Numbered from the stretch's first letter, positions 31,062 through 37,847 are shown. The stretch: 44,802 nucleotides of DNA from CAZGHF01 sp043797305 (GCA_043797305.1 JAZDPW010000017.1:1-44802); one strand, 5' to 3'. Made by a program: numbers and translations. The notes: generated by a model not told the origin, from the sequence alone.

Positions 31062-31244
31062 TTAGGCCGCTTTCCCCTTCTTTTTCTTCTTTTCTTCCTT
31101 TCTGCCTCTTATATCCGCTTCCTTGATGATTTCAAGCAGTTTTTTCATATCCTTATCGGAGTCCGCAAGCTCCTCCTCGCTGAATAATTCACTTTGTTCA
31201 TTGCCGGGCTGTTCCGGCCCCGGACCGGGTATCCCTTCTCTCAT
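31062..31244 (-). CDS. Small charged protein of unknown function, 60 aa
   Basis: Begins MREGIPGPGPEQPGNEQSEL and ends in a Lys-rich tail (KEEKKKKKGKAA). It has an acidic middle (EEELADSDKDMKKLLEIIKEA). No family is recognised and it is probably disordered. A TATAGT box lies 8 nt before ATG (31253-31258). Stand-alone between gyrB and the membrane protein gene. Confidence 0.55.
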   Translation of the reverse strand: MREGIPGPGPEQPGNEQSELFSEEELADSDKDMKKLLEIIKEADIRGRKEEKKKKKGKAA

Positions 31245-31273
31245 ATTTTTTAACTATACCATAAACAAGTAAG

Positions 31274-31840
31274 TTAGTGCCTAAATCCCAACCATATGGA
31301 AATCAAAATAAAGACGCTTGCCAAACAAATATAAAAAGGAAACGCGAGTAAAACAAAATCCAACCGACCGACCGCTACGCAGGCAAACAAACCTCCTAAA
31401 AACGTGAGAACCCAGGAACTTACTGTTTCTGTGGAAGGATATTTGTAAGTTTTAATAACGGTTAAAGCTACACCTATGGCATCAACAAATATCACTATAA
31501 ATAAAGCTACGGCTGCCTCTCCCGTCAAACCCCAGAGAACTAGGCCTATCGCCGCACCGGTCAAGCCGGCAATATCTCTTTTCTGCAACCCGCCGAGCCC
31601 GTACTTCAGAGCCAAAAGGAATATGAGAGCGTCCCCCGCCGCTTGAGCGCCGGTCATGATTGAAGACCAGGTTGCTCCTTTAGCAAGTTGGGAGAAAAGG
31701 GAAATCAAACCCAATATAGTCCATATGAGCCACGAAGCTCTTTCCGGTTTTGTCTTATCCCGAAAAATATCCCTTATGTAAGGGAGAAAGGACAAGATAA
31801 TGGCTATACCGGATAAATATCCTGCCAGTTGTAAAGTCAT
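31274..31840 (-). CDS. Multi-pass membrane protein, PQ-loop-like, 188 aa
   Basis: About six to seven hydrophobic helices fill the whole length. The N-terminal part (GIAIILSFLPYIRDIFRDK, TKPERASWLIW) resembles the first repeat of PQ-loop/SWEET-like transporters, with the Pro in the first helix and a short charged loop. The second half (VDAIGVALTVIKTYKYPSTETVSSW) looks like a second copy of this pattern. A small-solute transporter is a fair guess only. TAGAAT lies 6 nt before ATG (31847-31852), the same geometry as other leaderless candidates. Confidence 0.7.
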   Translation of the reverse strand: MTLQLAGYLSGIAIILSFLPYIRDIFRDKTKPERASWLIWTILGLISLFSQLAKGATWSSIMTGAQAAGDALIFLLALKYGLGGLQKRDIAGLTGAAIGLVLWGLTGEAAVALFIVIFVDAIGVALTVIKTYKYPSTETVSSWVLTFLGGLFACVAVGRLDFVLLAFPFYICLASVFILISIWLGFRH

Positions 31841-31887
31841 AAACCTATTCTATCACTCCCCTAATTTTTTAGCGGGTAAGGCTAAGA

Positions 31888-32295
31888 TCAATAATTTCGC
31901 AACTGCAATCCATCAATTCTTTGGTAATCACTGTCGTTAGAAACTAAAACTGCACCATTGGTTTTTGCGGTTGCACCTATCAACAGGTCATCTGTCTCAA
32001 TAGTGAAACCGTTTTGATGAATTTGTTTTTCTATCTGACTTGCCTCTTCAGCCTCCCGTTCTCCGAATACCAAAACTTCCAATCTTTGCTTTAATTCTTC
32101 AAATTTCTGTATTTTGGATTCATCTTGTTCCTCGCCTCGTAAAATTTCAAAAAGCGTAACCGATGTAATAGCGGTTACAGCAAGCGAAGCGTTCTTTATT
32201 TCCTCATAGCACTGTACTGCATTATCTTTGCCATTGAGTAGAGCTATGATAAAATCACTCTCCAAACAATATCTGATGTTTTCTAGCGAAGTCAT
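31888..32295 (-). CDS. PIN-domain ribonuclease, VapC-like toxin
   Basis: A 135-aa PIN domain with the four acidic residues in place: LESDFIIALLNG (Asp ~14), FEILRGEE (Glu ~50), DDLLIGATA (Asp ~102) and NDSDY (Asp ~121). Such proteins are metal-dependent RNases, often toxins that cut tRNA or rRNA. Its start overlaps the preceding antitoxin-like ORF by 41 nt and it is last in a three-gene coupled cassette with a serine protease. Composition is AT-rich compared with its surroundings. Confidence 0.88.
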   Translation of the reverse strand: MTSLENIRYCLESDFIIALLNGKDNAVQCYEEIKNASLAVTAITSVTLFEILRGEEQDESKIQKFEELKQRLEVLVFGEREAEEASQIEKQIHQNGFTIETDDLLIGATAKTNGAVLVSNDSDYQRIDGLQLRNY

Positions 32296-32551
32296 CGTTA
32301 AATCGTTTCTTAAAAACTTTTAGGTTTTCCCTTGTCTTATCCGCTTCTTCGTCCGTCAGCACGCCAATAAAGCCCTCTCGAAATGTTTCCGGATACGGCG
32401 GCATGATCGGACGCGGGTATTCAATCAGCCACGAGGGCCAAATTTCAGCACCAGATGTTTCGTTTACCTCGGCACCAGAAGGAAATACCAAATTCCCCGG
32501 CAGTACAGTTGCAGGCATAGTAGTCGTATATGTTCCAGTGGTTAAATTCAT
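32255..32551 (-). CDS. Antitoxin-like protein upstream of the PIN toxin, 98 aa
   Basis: No clear DNA-binding fold is seen at the N-terminus (MNLTTGTYTTTMPATVLPGN), which is rich in Thr and Pro. The C-terminal part (GVLTDEEADKTRENLKVFKKRFNDDFARK) is a charged helix of the kind that wraps around VapC toxins. Position, overlap with the PIN gene (41 nt) and size support an antitoxin. The ATG at 32551 overlaps the protease stop by 4 nt (ATGA), so it is chosen over an upstream alternative. Confidence 0.6.
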   Translation of the reverse strand: MNLTTGTYTTTMPATVLPGNLVFPSGAEVNETSGAEIWPSWLIEYPRPIMPPYPETFREGFIGVLTDEEADKTRENLKVFKKRFNDDFARKHQILFGE

Positions 32552-33531
32552 ACTAGTTTTTCCTTGACCCAAGACTGCGATTCAAAATTAATATCAATAG
32601 CGGGTCGATTATCTCTAATTTCTTTTTTTACCTTACCAGAAAAAATAAACTGATAAGAAGAATCTACTGTTTCAAGAGATGCTCCCGTCCTGTTAATATC
32701 CGCAAAATCCCTACCAGACAATAACTCATTAGGATGAAACGGCTGCCCAAACTTCATTTCTTCAGCATATATCTCATATAATTTACGCATATGCTTATCA
32801 AGCTCATCCTCTGCTTTTTCAACTTTCAATCCTAAATCGGCTGCTTCATCGCGATCAATTGGATAGGCATGAATAGTAATATCGCCTGTTATTTCTTTTA
32901 CAATTTTTTTTAACTGCTCTTCGTCTCTTTCTTTATCCATGTGCAACCAAAGAAGACGTTCGGTCAGCAAACGCGCCATACGATATGCTCGATATGCGTT
33001 GCCAATTGAGAGTGGGTGTAGCTTTTCTACCAAGAGTTTATATGCATCAATCATCTGCTCATCTTTTACCTTTGCTTTTTCTTTAGCAAAGAGTAGATAC
33101 GAATTTAAATCCTCGACACTCACTTCAAGACGCTCTTTTGGGTTAGTTGGGTTCTGCGGATTAAACGGATGACCAGTAGTTGGGTCAACTGGTGTAAGTT
33201 CTCCAAGCTTCCCCATTACAATTACGTCTGCTCCTAAACAAATAAGCGTTCCGGCACTATGTGCTTTATAAGGAATCAGTACCTCAAATTCCTCACAATG
33301 ATTACGAATCAATTTAACTATACGAATAGGGGCCAGCATATCTCCGCCACTTGTGTATAAAAACAAGCTAATTTTTTTCACCTTACCTATATCATCTAGC
33401 AAGTTTCCCAAAAGCGGCACTACATCACCCGCAATTTTCGTGGCAAAAGGGGGCCTATCGCCAGTAATATAAGAAATAACACGAGAACCTCGCTCTTTTT
33501 CTAAATTTTTTATTAGGTCACTTTTGCTCAT
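32548..33531 (-). CDS. Serine dehydrogenase proteinase family (ClpP/crotonase-fold) protein
   Basis: A 327-aa protein matching the SDH proteinase/SppA-like fold. Signatures: SLFLYTSGGDMLAPIRIVKL, then KAHSAGTLICLGADVIVMGKLGELTPVDP, where the Ser in HSAGT is the presumed nucleophile and the ELTPVDP segment ends the active-site lobe. No signal peptide or membrane helix, so it should be cytosolic. Targets are unknown. It is first in the protease/antitoxin-like/PIN cassette, and a palindrome shared with the arsR and LOG promoters lies ~115 bp upstream. Confidence 0.85.
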   Translation of the reverse strand: MSKSDLIKNLEKERGSRVISYITGDRPPFATKIAGDVVPLLGNLLDDIGKVKKISLFLYTSGGDMLAPIRIVKLIRNHCEEFEVLIPYKAHSAGTLICLGADVIVMGKLGELTPVDPTTGHPFNPQNPTNPKERLEVSVEDLNSYLLFAKEKAKVKDEQMIDAYKLLVEKLHPLSIGNAYRAYRMARLLTERLLWLHMDKERDEEQLKKIVKEITGDITIHAYPIDRDEAADLGLKVEKAEDELDKHMRKLYEIYAEEMKFGQPFHPNELLSGRDFADINRTGASLETVDSSYQFIFSGKVKKEIRDNRPAIDINFESQSWVKEKLV

Positions 33532-33594
33532 ATATTTAACCAACCTTAATATTACCAAAAAGCTCTTTTTCTAACAAGGGTGCCTACGTTTTAG

Positions 33595-33663
33595 GGTGTT
33601 CGGTTGTTTTCAACATATCCCTCCAACCCCGCTCTTCAACCATTCGCCAATTCGCGCGAATTG
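33595..33663 (-). promoter_or_regulatory. Operator palindrome and promoter of the protease cassette
   Basis: CAATTCGCGCGAATTG (33648-33663) is followed on the minus strand by GGTTGAAGAGC...GGGATATG. TTGAAG could be the -35 and ATATGT the -10. The ~28 nt around the palindrome match the LOG gene upstream region closely (both contain GCGAATT-GGC/AGCC and AATGGTTGAAG). Confidence 0.55.
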
Positions 33664-33704
33664 TTCCTTAAACCAAAAATCGGCTCAAATCCGTTTAAGC
33701 CGGC

Positions 33705-34373
33705 TTAAGTTTTTATTTGACGGCTTTCTTTCAATAAACCAATAATATCAGAAAAATCTTCGGCAAAATGCAGTAATCTCAAGTCTCGTATGTCGTTAAT
33801 AAAAAAGTCCTCCTTGAGCGGATTACCCTTCAGCCAGTCAAATAATCCCTGCCAGTATGATTTATTGACGCAGATAATGGGAACGGTATCAACGATGTCG
33901 GTTTGCATAAGCACGGCGTACTCGAAAAGCTCATTCAACGTCCCGTAGCCGCCGGGATAAAAAATAAGGGCTTCGCTTTTTATGGACATAATAAAACGCC
34001 GGGCGAAAAGGAAATGAAATGAAAGTTCGTGGGTGAAAATCGGGTCGGTTACTTTCTCACCTTTTAAAAGCTCCGCCCTCAAGCCAATAGAGGGCGTTTT
34101 TGCTTCCGTGGCGCCCGAATTTACCGCGTGCATGATGCCCGGTCCCCCGCCACTCAAAATCGCATAGCCGTTTTTACCAAGCTCATAAGCAACCCGTTTG
34201 GCATCTTGGTAGTATTTACTCTCGGGCACAACCCTATGCGACCCGAAAAAAGTAATAATCGGTTTTTCGATTTTGTTGAGCAGAGCAAGACCGCCCTTGA
34301 TTTCGTCCTGCACTTTTCCAACGGTCCTGTCGGCATTCGCAAAATACTCCCGGTTTTTATGCAATTTACTCAT
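33705..34373 (-). CDS. LOG family protein (nucleoside 5'-monophosphate phosphoribohydrolase-like)
   Basis: A 222-aa Rossmann-fold protein of the LOG family. The hallmark PGGYGTLNEL (about 135-144) and the nucleotide-binding GGGPGIMHAVNSGA are intact, with a possible active-site Arg in FARRFIM. Members cut nucleoside monophosphates into base and ribose 5-phosphate; some make cytokinins, while others have unknown bacterial roles. Start at 34373 is placed 18 nt after GATAAT (34392-34397) with TTGAAG as -35 (34415-34420). An upstream ATG at 34424 lies inside the operator palindrome and is not favoured. Confidence 0.85.
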   Translation of the reverse strand: MSKLHKNREYFANADRTVGKVQDEIKGGLALLNKIEKPIITFFGSHRVVPESKYYQDAKRVAYELGKNGYAILSGGGPGIMHAVNSGATEAKTPSIGLRAELLKGEKVTDPIFTHELSFHFLFARRFIMSIKSEALIFYPGGYGTLNELFEYAVLMQTDIVDTVPIICVNKSYWQGLFDWLKGNPLKEDFFINDIRDLRLLHFAEDFSDIIGLLKESRQIKT

Positions 34374-34391
34374 AAAAATTATGTACTTTTC

Positions 34392-34450
34392 ATTATCCTC
34401 CAAACCCCTTACCCCTTCAACCATTGGCTAATTCGTGCGAATTAGCCAAT
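34392..34450 (-). promoter_or_regulatory. LOG gene promoter with adjacent 28-bp palindrome
   Basis: TTGAAG (34415-34420) and GATAAT (34392-34397) are 17 bp apart. Immediately upstream is ATTGGCTAATTCG-TG-CGAATTAGCCAAT (34423-34450), an almost perfect palindrome. The same core AATTCG(T/C)GCGAATT occurs upstream of arsR and of the protease gene. Confidence 0.65.
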
Positions 34451-34469
34451 AGGCAAGTTTCAATTCAGT

Positions 34470-34727
34470 TTAAAGAGAATTAATAATCGCCCGGACCACG
34501 GAATCTTGGGGTGGAGACAGCCGATAATAGGCCTGCAGGCCGCGCTGCTCCCGCTCCAAAATATCCGCCGCCATAAGCACGGCCAAGTGGCGCGAAGTCG
34601 ACTTGAAGGAAAGATTAATTTCTTCGGCAATTTCCCCTACTGTCGCCTCGCCTTTCTTCAAATATTTCACAATCGCCAACCGCCGCCGATTGGCAAAAGC
34701 TTTGAGAGTTTTCTCGGCGCTCTTCAT
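34470..34727 (-). CDS. ArsR-family winged-helix transcriptional regulator
   Basis: An 85-aa winged helix: KALANRRRLAIVKYL-like N-terminus (KAFANRRRLAIVKYL), the recognition helix region LSFKSTSRHLAVLMAADIL and the wing EREQRGLQAYYRLS. No Cys metal site is visible, so it is not an obvious metal sensor; the signal is unknown. A CTAATTCGTGCGAATTAG palindrome lies over its own -35 region and similar palindromes lie upstream of the two neighbouring downstream genes, which suggests autoregulation and control of the local island. Confidence 0.88.
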   Translation of the reverse strand: MKSAEKTLKAFANRRRLAIVKYLKKGEATVGEIAEEINLSFKSTSRHLAVLMAADILEREQRGLQAYYRLSPPQDSVVRAIINSL

Positions 34728-34741
34728 AATCCTTATTGTTT

Positions 34742-34777
34742 ATTATACCAAACTACTCTCTAATTCGTGCGAATTAG
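34742..34777 (-). promoter_or_regulatory. arsR promoter with operator palindrome
   Basis: TATAAT at 34742-34747 and the palindrome CTAATTCG-TG-CGAATTAG at 34760-34777, which covers the expected -35. AAGGATT precedes the ATG. This is a typical place for a repressor to block its own promoter. Confidence 0.6.
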
Positions 34778-34815
34778 CCGATAGAGAAATAGAAAAATAA
34801 AAGTAGGAATTGGTA

Positions 34816-35361
34816 CTATTTTAACTCGTACTCCCAGCCCGGTTGCCAGGATTTGGTTTTGCGCCAGTCCTCCACAAACGCCCGGCTCCAATCTTTGCCT
34901 TTCAAAAGCACATCAAGCGCAAGCTGGGGCGCCTTGTGCGCCACTATTGCTACCCGTTTACCGTCATAATTTTCTTTCAAAAATTCGAGAAAGTCGGCTA
35001 CCCGGGCTTTCACGTCTTCATAACTCTCCCCTTCCGGAAATTTTTCCGTTACGTGTTTCTCCTGCATCGGCTCAACGATGCTCGAGGGTCCGCCGTTATA
35101 TTTTCCGTAATTGCACTCCCGCAATCTTTTATCCGGCGCGATCGGCACCCTGCCCTCAAAAAGGAGTTTTGCCGACTCGGCTGCTCTTTTCAGGTCGGAG
35201 CAAAACACAACATCAAATTTCTTGCCCTTTACTTTATCCCTAAGCTCAACCGATTGTTTTACGCCCGCCTCGGAGAGCTCGGCATCCGACCAGCCCGACG
35301 AGATTTTGCTCTCGTTATCAACACTTGTCCCGTGGACAAAATAAGTGATTTTTACGGCCAT
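34816..35361 (-). CDS. Histidine phosphatase-superfamily protein with altered RHG motif
   Basis: A 181-aa phosphoglycerate-mutase-like protein. The catalytic motif usually read as RHGxT is here YFVHGTS: the phospho-accepting His and Gly are kept but the Arg is replaced by Val. Other family residues are present (FCSDLKRAAESA, the acidic RECNYGKYNG, and the second His in VAIVAHKAP). Whether it is still a phosphatase is uncertain. TATAAT lies 8 nt before ATG (35370-35375). Confidence 0.8.
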   Translation of the reverse strand: MAVKITYFVHGTSVDNESKISSGWSDAELSEAGVKQSVELRDKVKGKKFDVVFCSDLKRAAESAKLLFEGRVPIAPDKRLRECNYGKYNGGPSSIVEPMQEKHVTEKFPEGESYEDVKARVADFLEFLKENYDGKRVAIVAHKAPQLALDVLLKGKDWSRAFVEDWRKTKSWQPGWEYELK

Positions 35362-35369
35362 ATATTTTA

Positions 35370-35375
35370 ATTATA
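35370..35375 (-). promoter_or_regulatory. -10 box of the histidine phosphatase gene, 8 nt before ATG
   Basis: TATAAT, then TAAAATAT, then ATG on the minus strand; no Shine-Dalgarno. Confidence 0.5.
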
Positions 35376-35384
35376 AACCTATAT

Positions 35385-35421
35385 AAAAAGTTTAAGAGCC
35401 ACCATGGGGGCGGCTCTTAAG
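35385..35421 (-). terminator. Terminator of the 188-aa membrane protein gene
   Basis: TTAAGAGCC (35392-35400) pairs with GGCTCTTAA (35412-35420). On the minus strand it is followed by ACTTTTTATA. Confidence 0.7.
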
Positions 35422-35492
35422 CGCTGGGGCGACACTTCTGGGCGGTCACCCGTTTGCCTAATGAACGATGTCGTCAGCGGTAGTGCTCGGAA

Positions 35493-36059
35493 CTAGCGTC
35501 TAGGGAGGTAGTGATCGAGATTGCTTCCTACGGTGATCCCTGGAGCCTTACAGGCGACTCCATGAACGTTCCAGAATCTCCTCTTGGCACATAGGAGTTC
35601 GGTCCGCAGATAGCGGTATTTGTCCAAAGCGATACCCTCTCCGCCCGCCGCCGGTTCATCCTCCAGCATCCCCGTCTCCCGCGCGCCGCAGTCGCGAAAC
35701 CGGTCTGCGTAAGAACAGAGCTTCCGGTACACGAGGGCCTGGAGAAGCTTCCCTTCCTGCGAGGTGCGCGGCGCCGCGACCCCGAAGTACCGCTTGAACT
35801 GATAGCGGTACACCGCCCACTTCGCCAGCTTCTGAAGGCCAGTGATGTAAGTGATGAGGTGAAGTGCCAGGAATACCACTCCCAGAGCGATGGCGGTGAG
35901 TAGAATACTGAACATTCCCACCAACACTCTGTCGACGACGTCGATATCCCCGTAGGGGTCGGTGTTGAGAACGCCGATCCACCAGTCGTTGGTGATGACG
36001 GCATATACTATCACCGCCACCGCGCCGAGGCTGACAAAGAACTTCTGCGTCTTGCTCAT
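35493..36059 (-). CDS. Two-span membrane protein of unknown function, 188 aa
   Basis: I do not recognise the family. Two hydrophobic helices are seen: FVSLGAVAVIVYAVITNDWW (about 8-25) and MFSILLTAIALGVVFLALHL (about 49-68). The remainder is a Cys- and Arg-rich soluble domain (KLCSYADRFRDCGAR, LLCAKRRFWNVHGVACKAPG). ATG at 36059 is preceded by GGGAGGCAACG, a strong Shine-Dalgarno, and by a consensus promoter ~95 bp upstream. GC-rich codon use, long leader and own terminator set it apart from neighbours. Divergent from pyrEF. Confidence 0.75.
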   Translation of the reverse strand: MSKTQKFFVSLGAVAVIVYAVITNDWWIGVLNTDPYGDIDVVDRVLVGMFSILLTAIALGVVFLALHLITYITGLQKLAKWAVYRYQFKRYFGVAAPRTSQEGKLLQALVYRKLCSYADRFRDCGARETGMLEDEPAAGGEGIALDKYRYLRTELLCAKRRFWNVHGVACKAPGITVGSNLDHYLPRR

Positions 36060-36152
36060 CGTTGCCTCCCGCTCGTTCTCCGCGAGCAGAGAAGGTTTCG
36101 ATTGCCAGCCGTTCGTCGCGGCCGGGACTGGAAAGAATTTCCAGCTTGCTAC

Positions 36153-36181
36153 ATTATACACTATATACGAGTATCTGTCAA
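36153..36181 (-). promoter_or_regulatory. Perfect consensus promoter, 188-aa membrane protein
   Basis: TTGACA (36176-36181) and TATAAT (36153-36158) with a 17-bp spacer, on the minus strand. Its -35 lies 8 bp from the divergent TTGACA at 36190-36195. Confidence 0.8.
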
Positions 36182-36189
36182 GTTATTGT

Positions 36190-36217
36190 TTGACACTATC
36201 TTGAAAATGGATAAAGC
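36190..36217 (+). promoter_or_regulatory. Divergent promoter of the pyrE-pyrF fusion gene
   Basis: TTGACA at 36190-36195. The -10 is weak (GATAAA near 36210). TGTCAA-8 nt-TTGACA forms an inverted repeat, so the two -35 elements face away from a shared centre. Confidence 0.45.
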
Positions 36218-36282
36218 TTACGGCAGCTCTCGTTGAACAACCCCATACACGCACCAACACGCCCACCACAAGGAGGTGCACC

Positions 36283-37593
36283 GTGTTTCGACACCCAGTT
36301 TCGCCGTGGCTCGACCCAGTCGAGCAAGAAGAGCTGGTTCGGCTCATGCTCGAGCACCGGCTCATCAAGTTCTCGAACGGCCGGGACCTACCGCTCAAGA
36401 GTGGCGGCAAGACCGACGTCTACGTGAACCTGCGGGACGCCCGCAACTACCCCGAGGCGATCGCCGAGATCGCCCGGGCGTTCGAGAATCCGCTCCGGCG
36501 GCTCGGGCCCGACCGCTTCATCGAAGTGCCGGATTCCGTGAGCTGCTTCGCGGGGCCGCTCTCCGTCGCGACCGGCATCCCCTACATCACCATCCGCGAG
36601 TCGTCGAAGGCCGGCAGGGTCGCCAAGGCCTCTTCGATCGGTGAGGCGCCCTTCGGAAGTTCGGCGGTGATCTTCGACGACGTCGTGACAGACGGCGCGT
36701 CGAAGGCCGCTCCATTCTTCGAGGCGGTGAGGCTTGGTCTCAACGTCCAAGGTCTCATCGTTCTCGTCGACCGCCAGCAAGGCTGGCAGAAGAAGTTCGC
36801 CGAACTCGGCATCGACCTCCCGGTCTGGCCGGGAATGACGCTCCACGACGTCCGGAAGATCCTCATCTCGAAGCTCGGGGTGATGCAGCGCTGCGAACCC
36901 GGGACCGAGAACGGGAACTGCGTCATCGTGGCTCTTGACGGCAAGAGCTGGGACGAGACGCTCGCCATCGTGGACCCGCTCCGTACTTCGGGCGTCATCT
37001 ACAAGGCGAACGACCTTCTCGCCGGCCGGGGAATCGAGACCACCGTCTCCGATCTCCAGGTTTACGGCCGAGTGATGGCCGACCTGAAGTGCCACGACAT
37101 CCCAAATACCGTGGCGAACATCTGCAAGCGGCTCCGGGAGAACCCGCCTTGGGCAGTCACTGTTCACGCCTCGGGTGGTCCGGAGATGGTCAAGGCCGCG
37201 GTGAAGATGTTGGAAGGTACGCCAACTAAGGTCCTCGCCGTAACGGTTCTCACTTCGATCGACGAGAAGACCAGCGAGGAGATCTACCATCGCCTGCCGA
37301 TCGAGGAAGTCAGGGTCCTCGCAAAAGTGGCCGCCGAAGCCGGAGCTCATGGATTCGTCTGCTCCCCCGAGGAAGTGAGGGAGCTGAAGGCGACCTACCC
37401 CGGGAAGATCGCAGTCACGCCGGGCATCCGCTCCGACGGAACGCCGAAGGACGACCAGGCACGGATCTCGACCCCGAAGGTCGCCGTAGAGAACGGCGCC
37501 GACTACCTGGTCATGGGCCGGCAGATCCTCGGCGCCCCGAACCCGGTCGCGGAGGTTCAGCGTGTGATAGAAGAGGAGCTTGCGACGGTTTAA
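36283..37593 (+). CDS. pyrEF: Bifunctional UMP synthase: orotate phosphoribosyltransferase + OMP decarboxylase
   Basis: A 436-aa fusion for the last two steps of UMP synthesis. N-terminal OPRT (to ~residue 205) has the PRPP-binding motif VIFDDVVTDGASKAA. C-terminal OMPDC (about 215-436) has VIVALDGKSWDE, IYKANDLL, the catalytic MADLKCHDIPNT (DxKxxD), VTVHASGG, VTPGIRSDGTPKDDQ and DYLVMGRQI. The domain order is that of eukaryotic UMPS. GTG start with AAGGAGGTG 7 nt before. GC-rich codon use differs from most of the window, hinting at transfer. No other pyr genes are here, so orotate may be scavenged. Confidence 0.93.
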   Translation: MFRHPVSPWLDPVEQEELVRLMLEHRLIKFSNGRDLPLKSGGKTDVYVNLRDARNYPEAIAEIARAFENPLRRLGPDRFIEVPDSVSCFAGPLSVATGIPYITIRESSKAGRVAKASSIGEAPFGSSAVIFDDVVTDGASKAAPFFEAVRLGLNVQGLIVLVDRQQGWQKKFAELGIDLPVWPGMTLHDVRKILISKLGVMQRCEPGTENGNCVIVALDGKSWDETLAIVDPLRTSGVIYKANDLLAGRGIETTVSDLQVYGRVMADLKCHDIPNTVANICKRLRENPPWAVTVHASGGPEMVKAAVKMLEGTPTKVLAVTVLTSIDEKTSEEIYHRLPIEEVRVLAKVAAEAGAHGFVCSPEEVRELKATYPGKIAVTPGIRSDGTPKDDQARISTPKVAVENGADYLVMGRQILGAPNPVAEVQRVIEEELATV

Positions 37594-37626
37594 CCGAAAG
37601 CCGCGCAACGTTTCTCCAGCAAGACC

Positions 37627-37702
37627 AAGCCCCTCGAGGTACTGTTACTTCGAGGGGCTTGTTGCATTAACAAAAGCACCGTGCTATAGCACGGTGCTTT
37701 TG
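37627..37702 (+). terminator. Double terminator after pyrEF
   Basis: Two strong hairpins: AAGCCCCTCGA/TCGAGGGGCTT (37627-37660) followed by GTTGCATT, and CAAAAGCACCGTGC/GCACGGTGCTTTTG (37671-37702). The second is symmetric and could also stop transcription from the right. Confidence 0.75.
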
Positions 37703-37710
37703 TTGTTAGT

Positions 37711-37843
37711 GCGCGGGAGAGGACATTTCACGTCGCTCGTCTTCATTCGCTCCCACAACACCCTCGGTTTTGTGGGATTCCGACACGGGGAAACCCTTTC
37801 GCTTTTCCCCGACCCCCTTTCGGGTTCAAGTCCTCTTTCCGCG
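37711..37843. repeat. tRNA-Leu-derived inverted-repeat element
   Basis: The ends GCGCGGGAGAGGAC (37711-37724) and GTCCTCTTTCCGCG (37830-37843) are imperfect inverted repeats and both match the 3' end of the neighbouring tRNA-Leu. A 16-nt direct repeat of that tRNA end lies at 37709-37724 and 37886-37901. Internal hairpins include CCCACAA/TTGTGGG and CGGGGAAA/TTTCCCCG. No intact tRNA can be folded. It looks like a decayed or rearranged tRNA copy. Confidence 0.5.
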
Positions 37844-37847
37844 AATA

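Noticed and set aside
36388..37608. A 406-aa ORF antisense to pyrEF
   Set aside because: It is a by-product of GC-rich codon use in pyrEF; it has no recognisable domain and the sense frame is clearly a conserved enzyme.
37711..37843. tmRNA or intact tRNA between pyrEF and tRNA-Leu
   Set aside because: The acceptor-like ends pair imperfectly, the T stem is broken and there is no D arm, anticodon arm or tag-coding frame.
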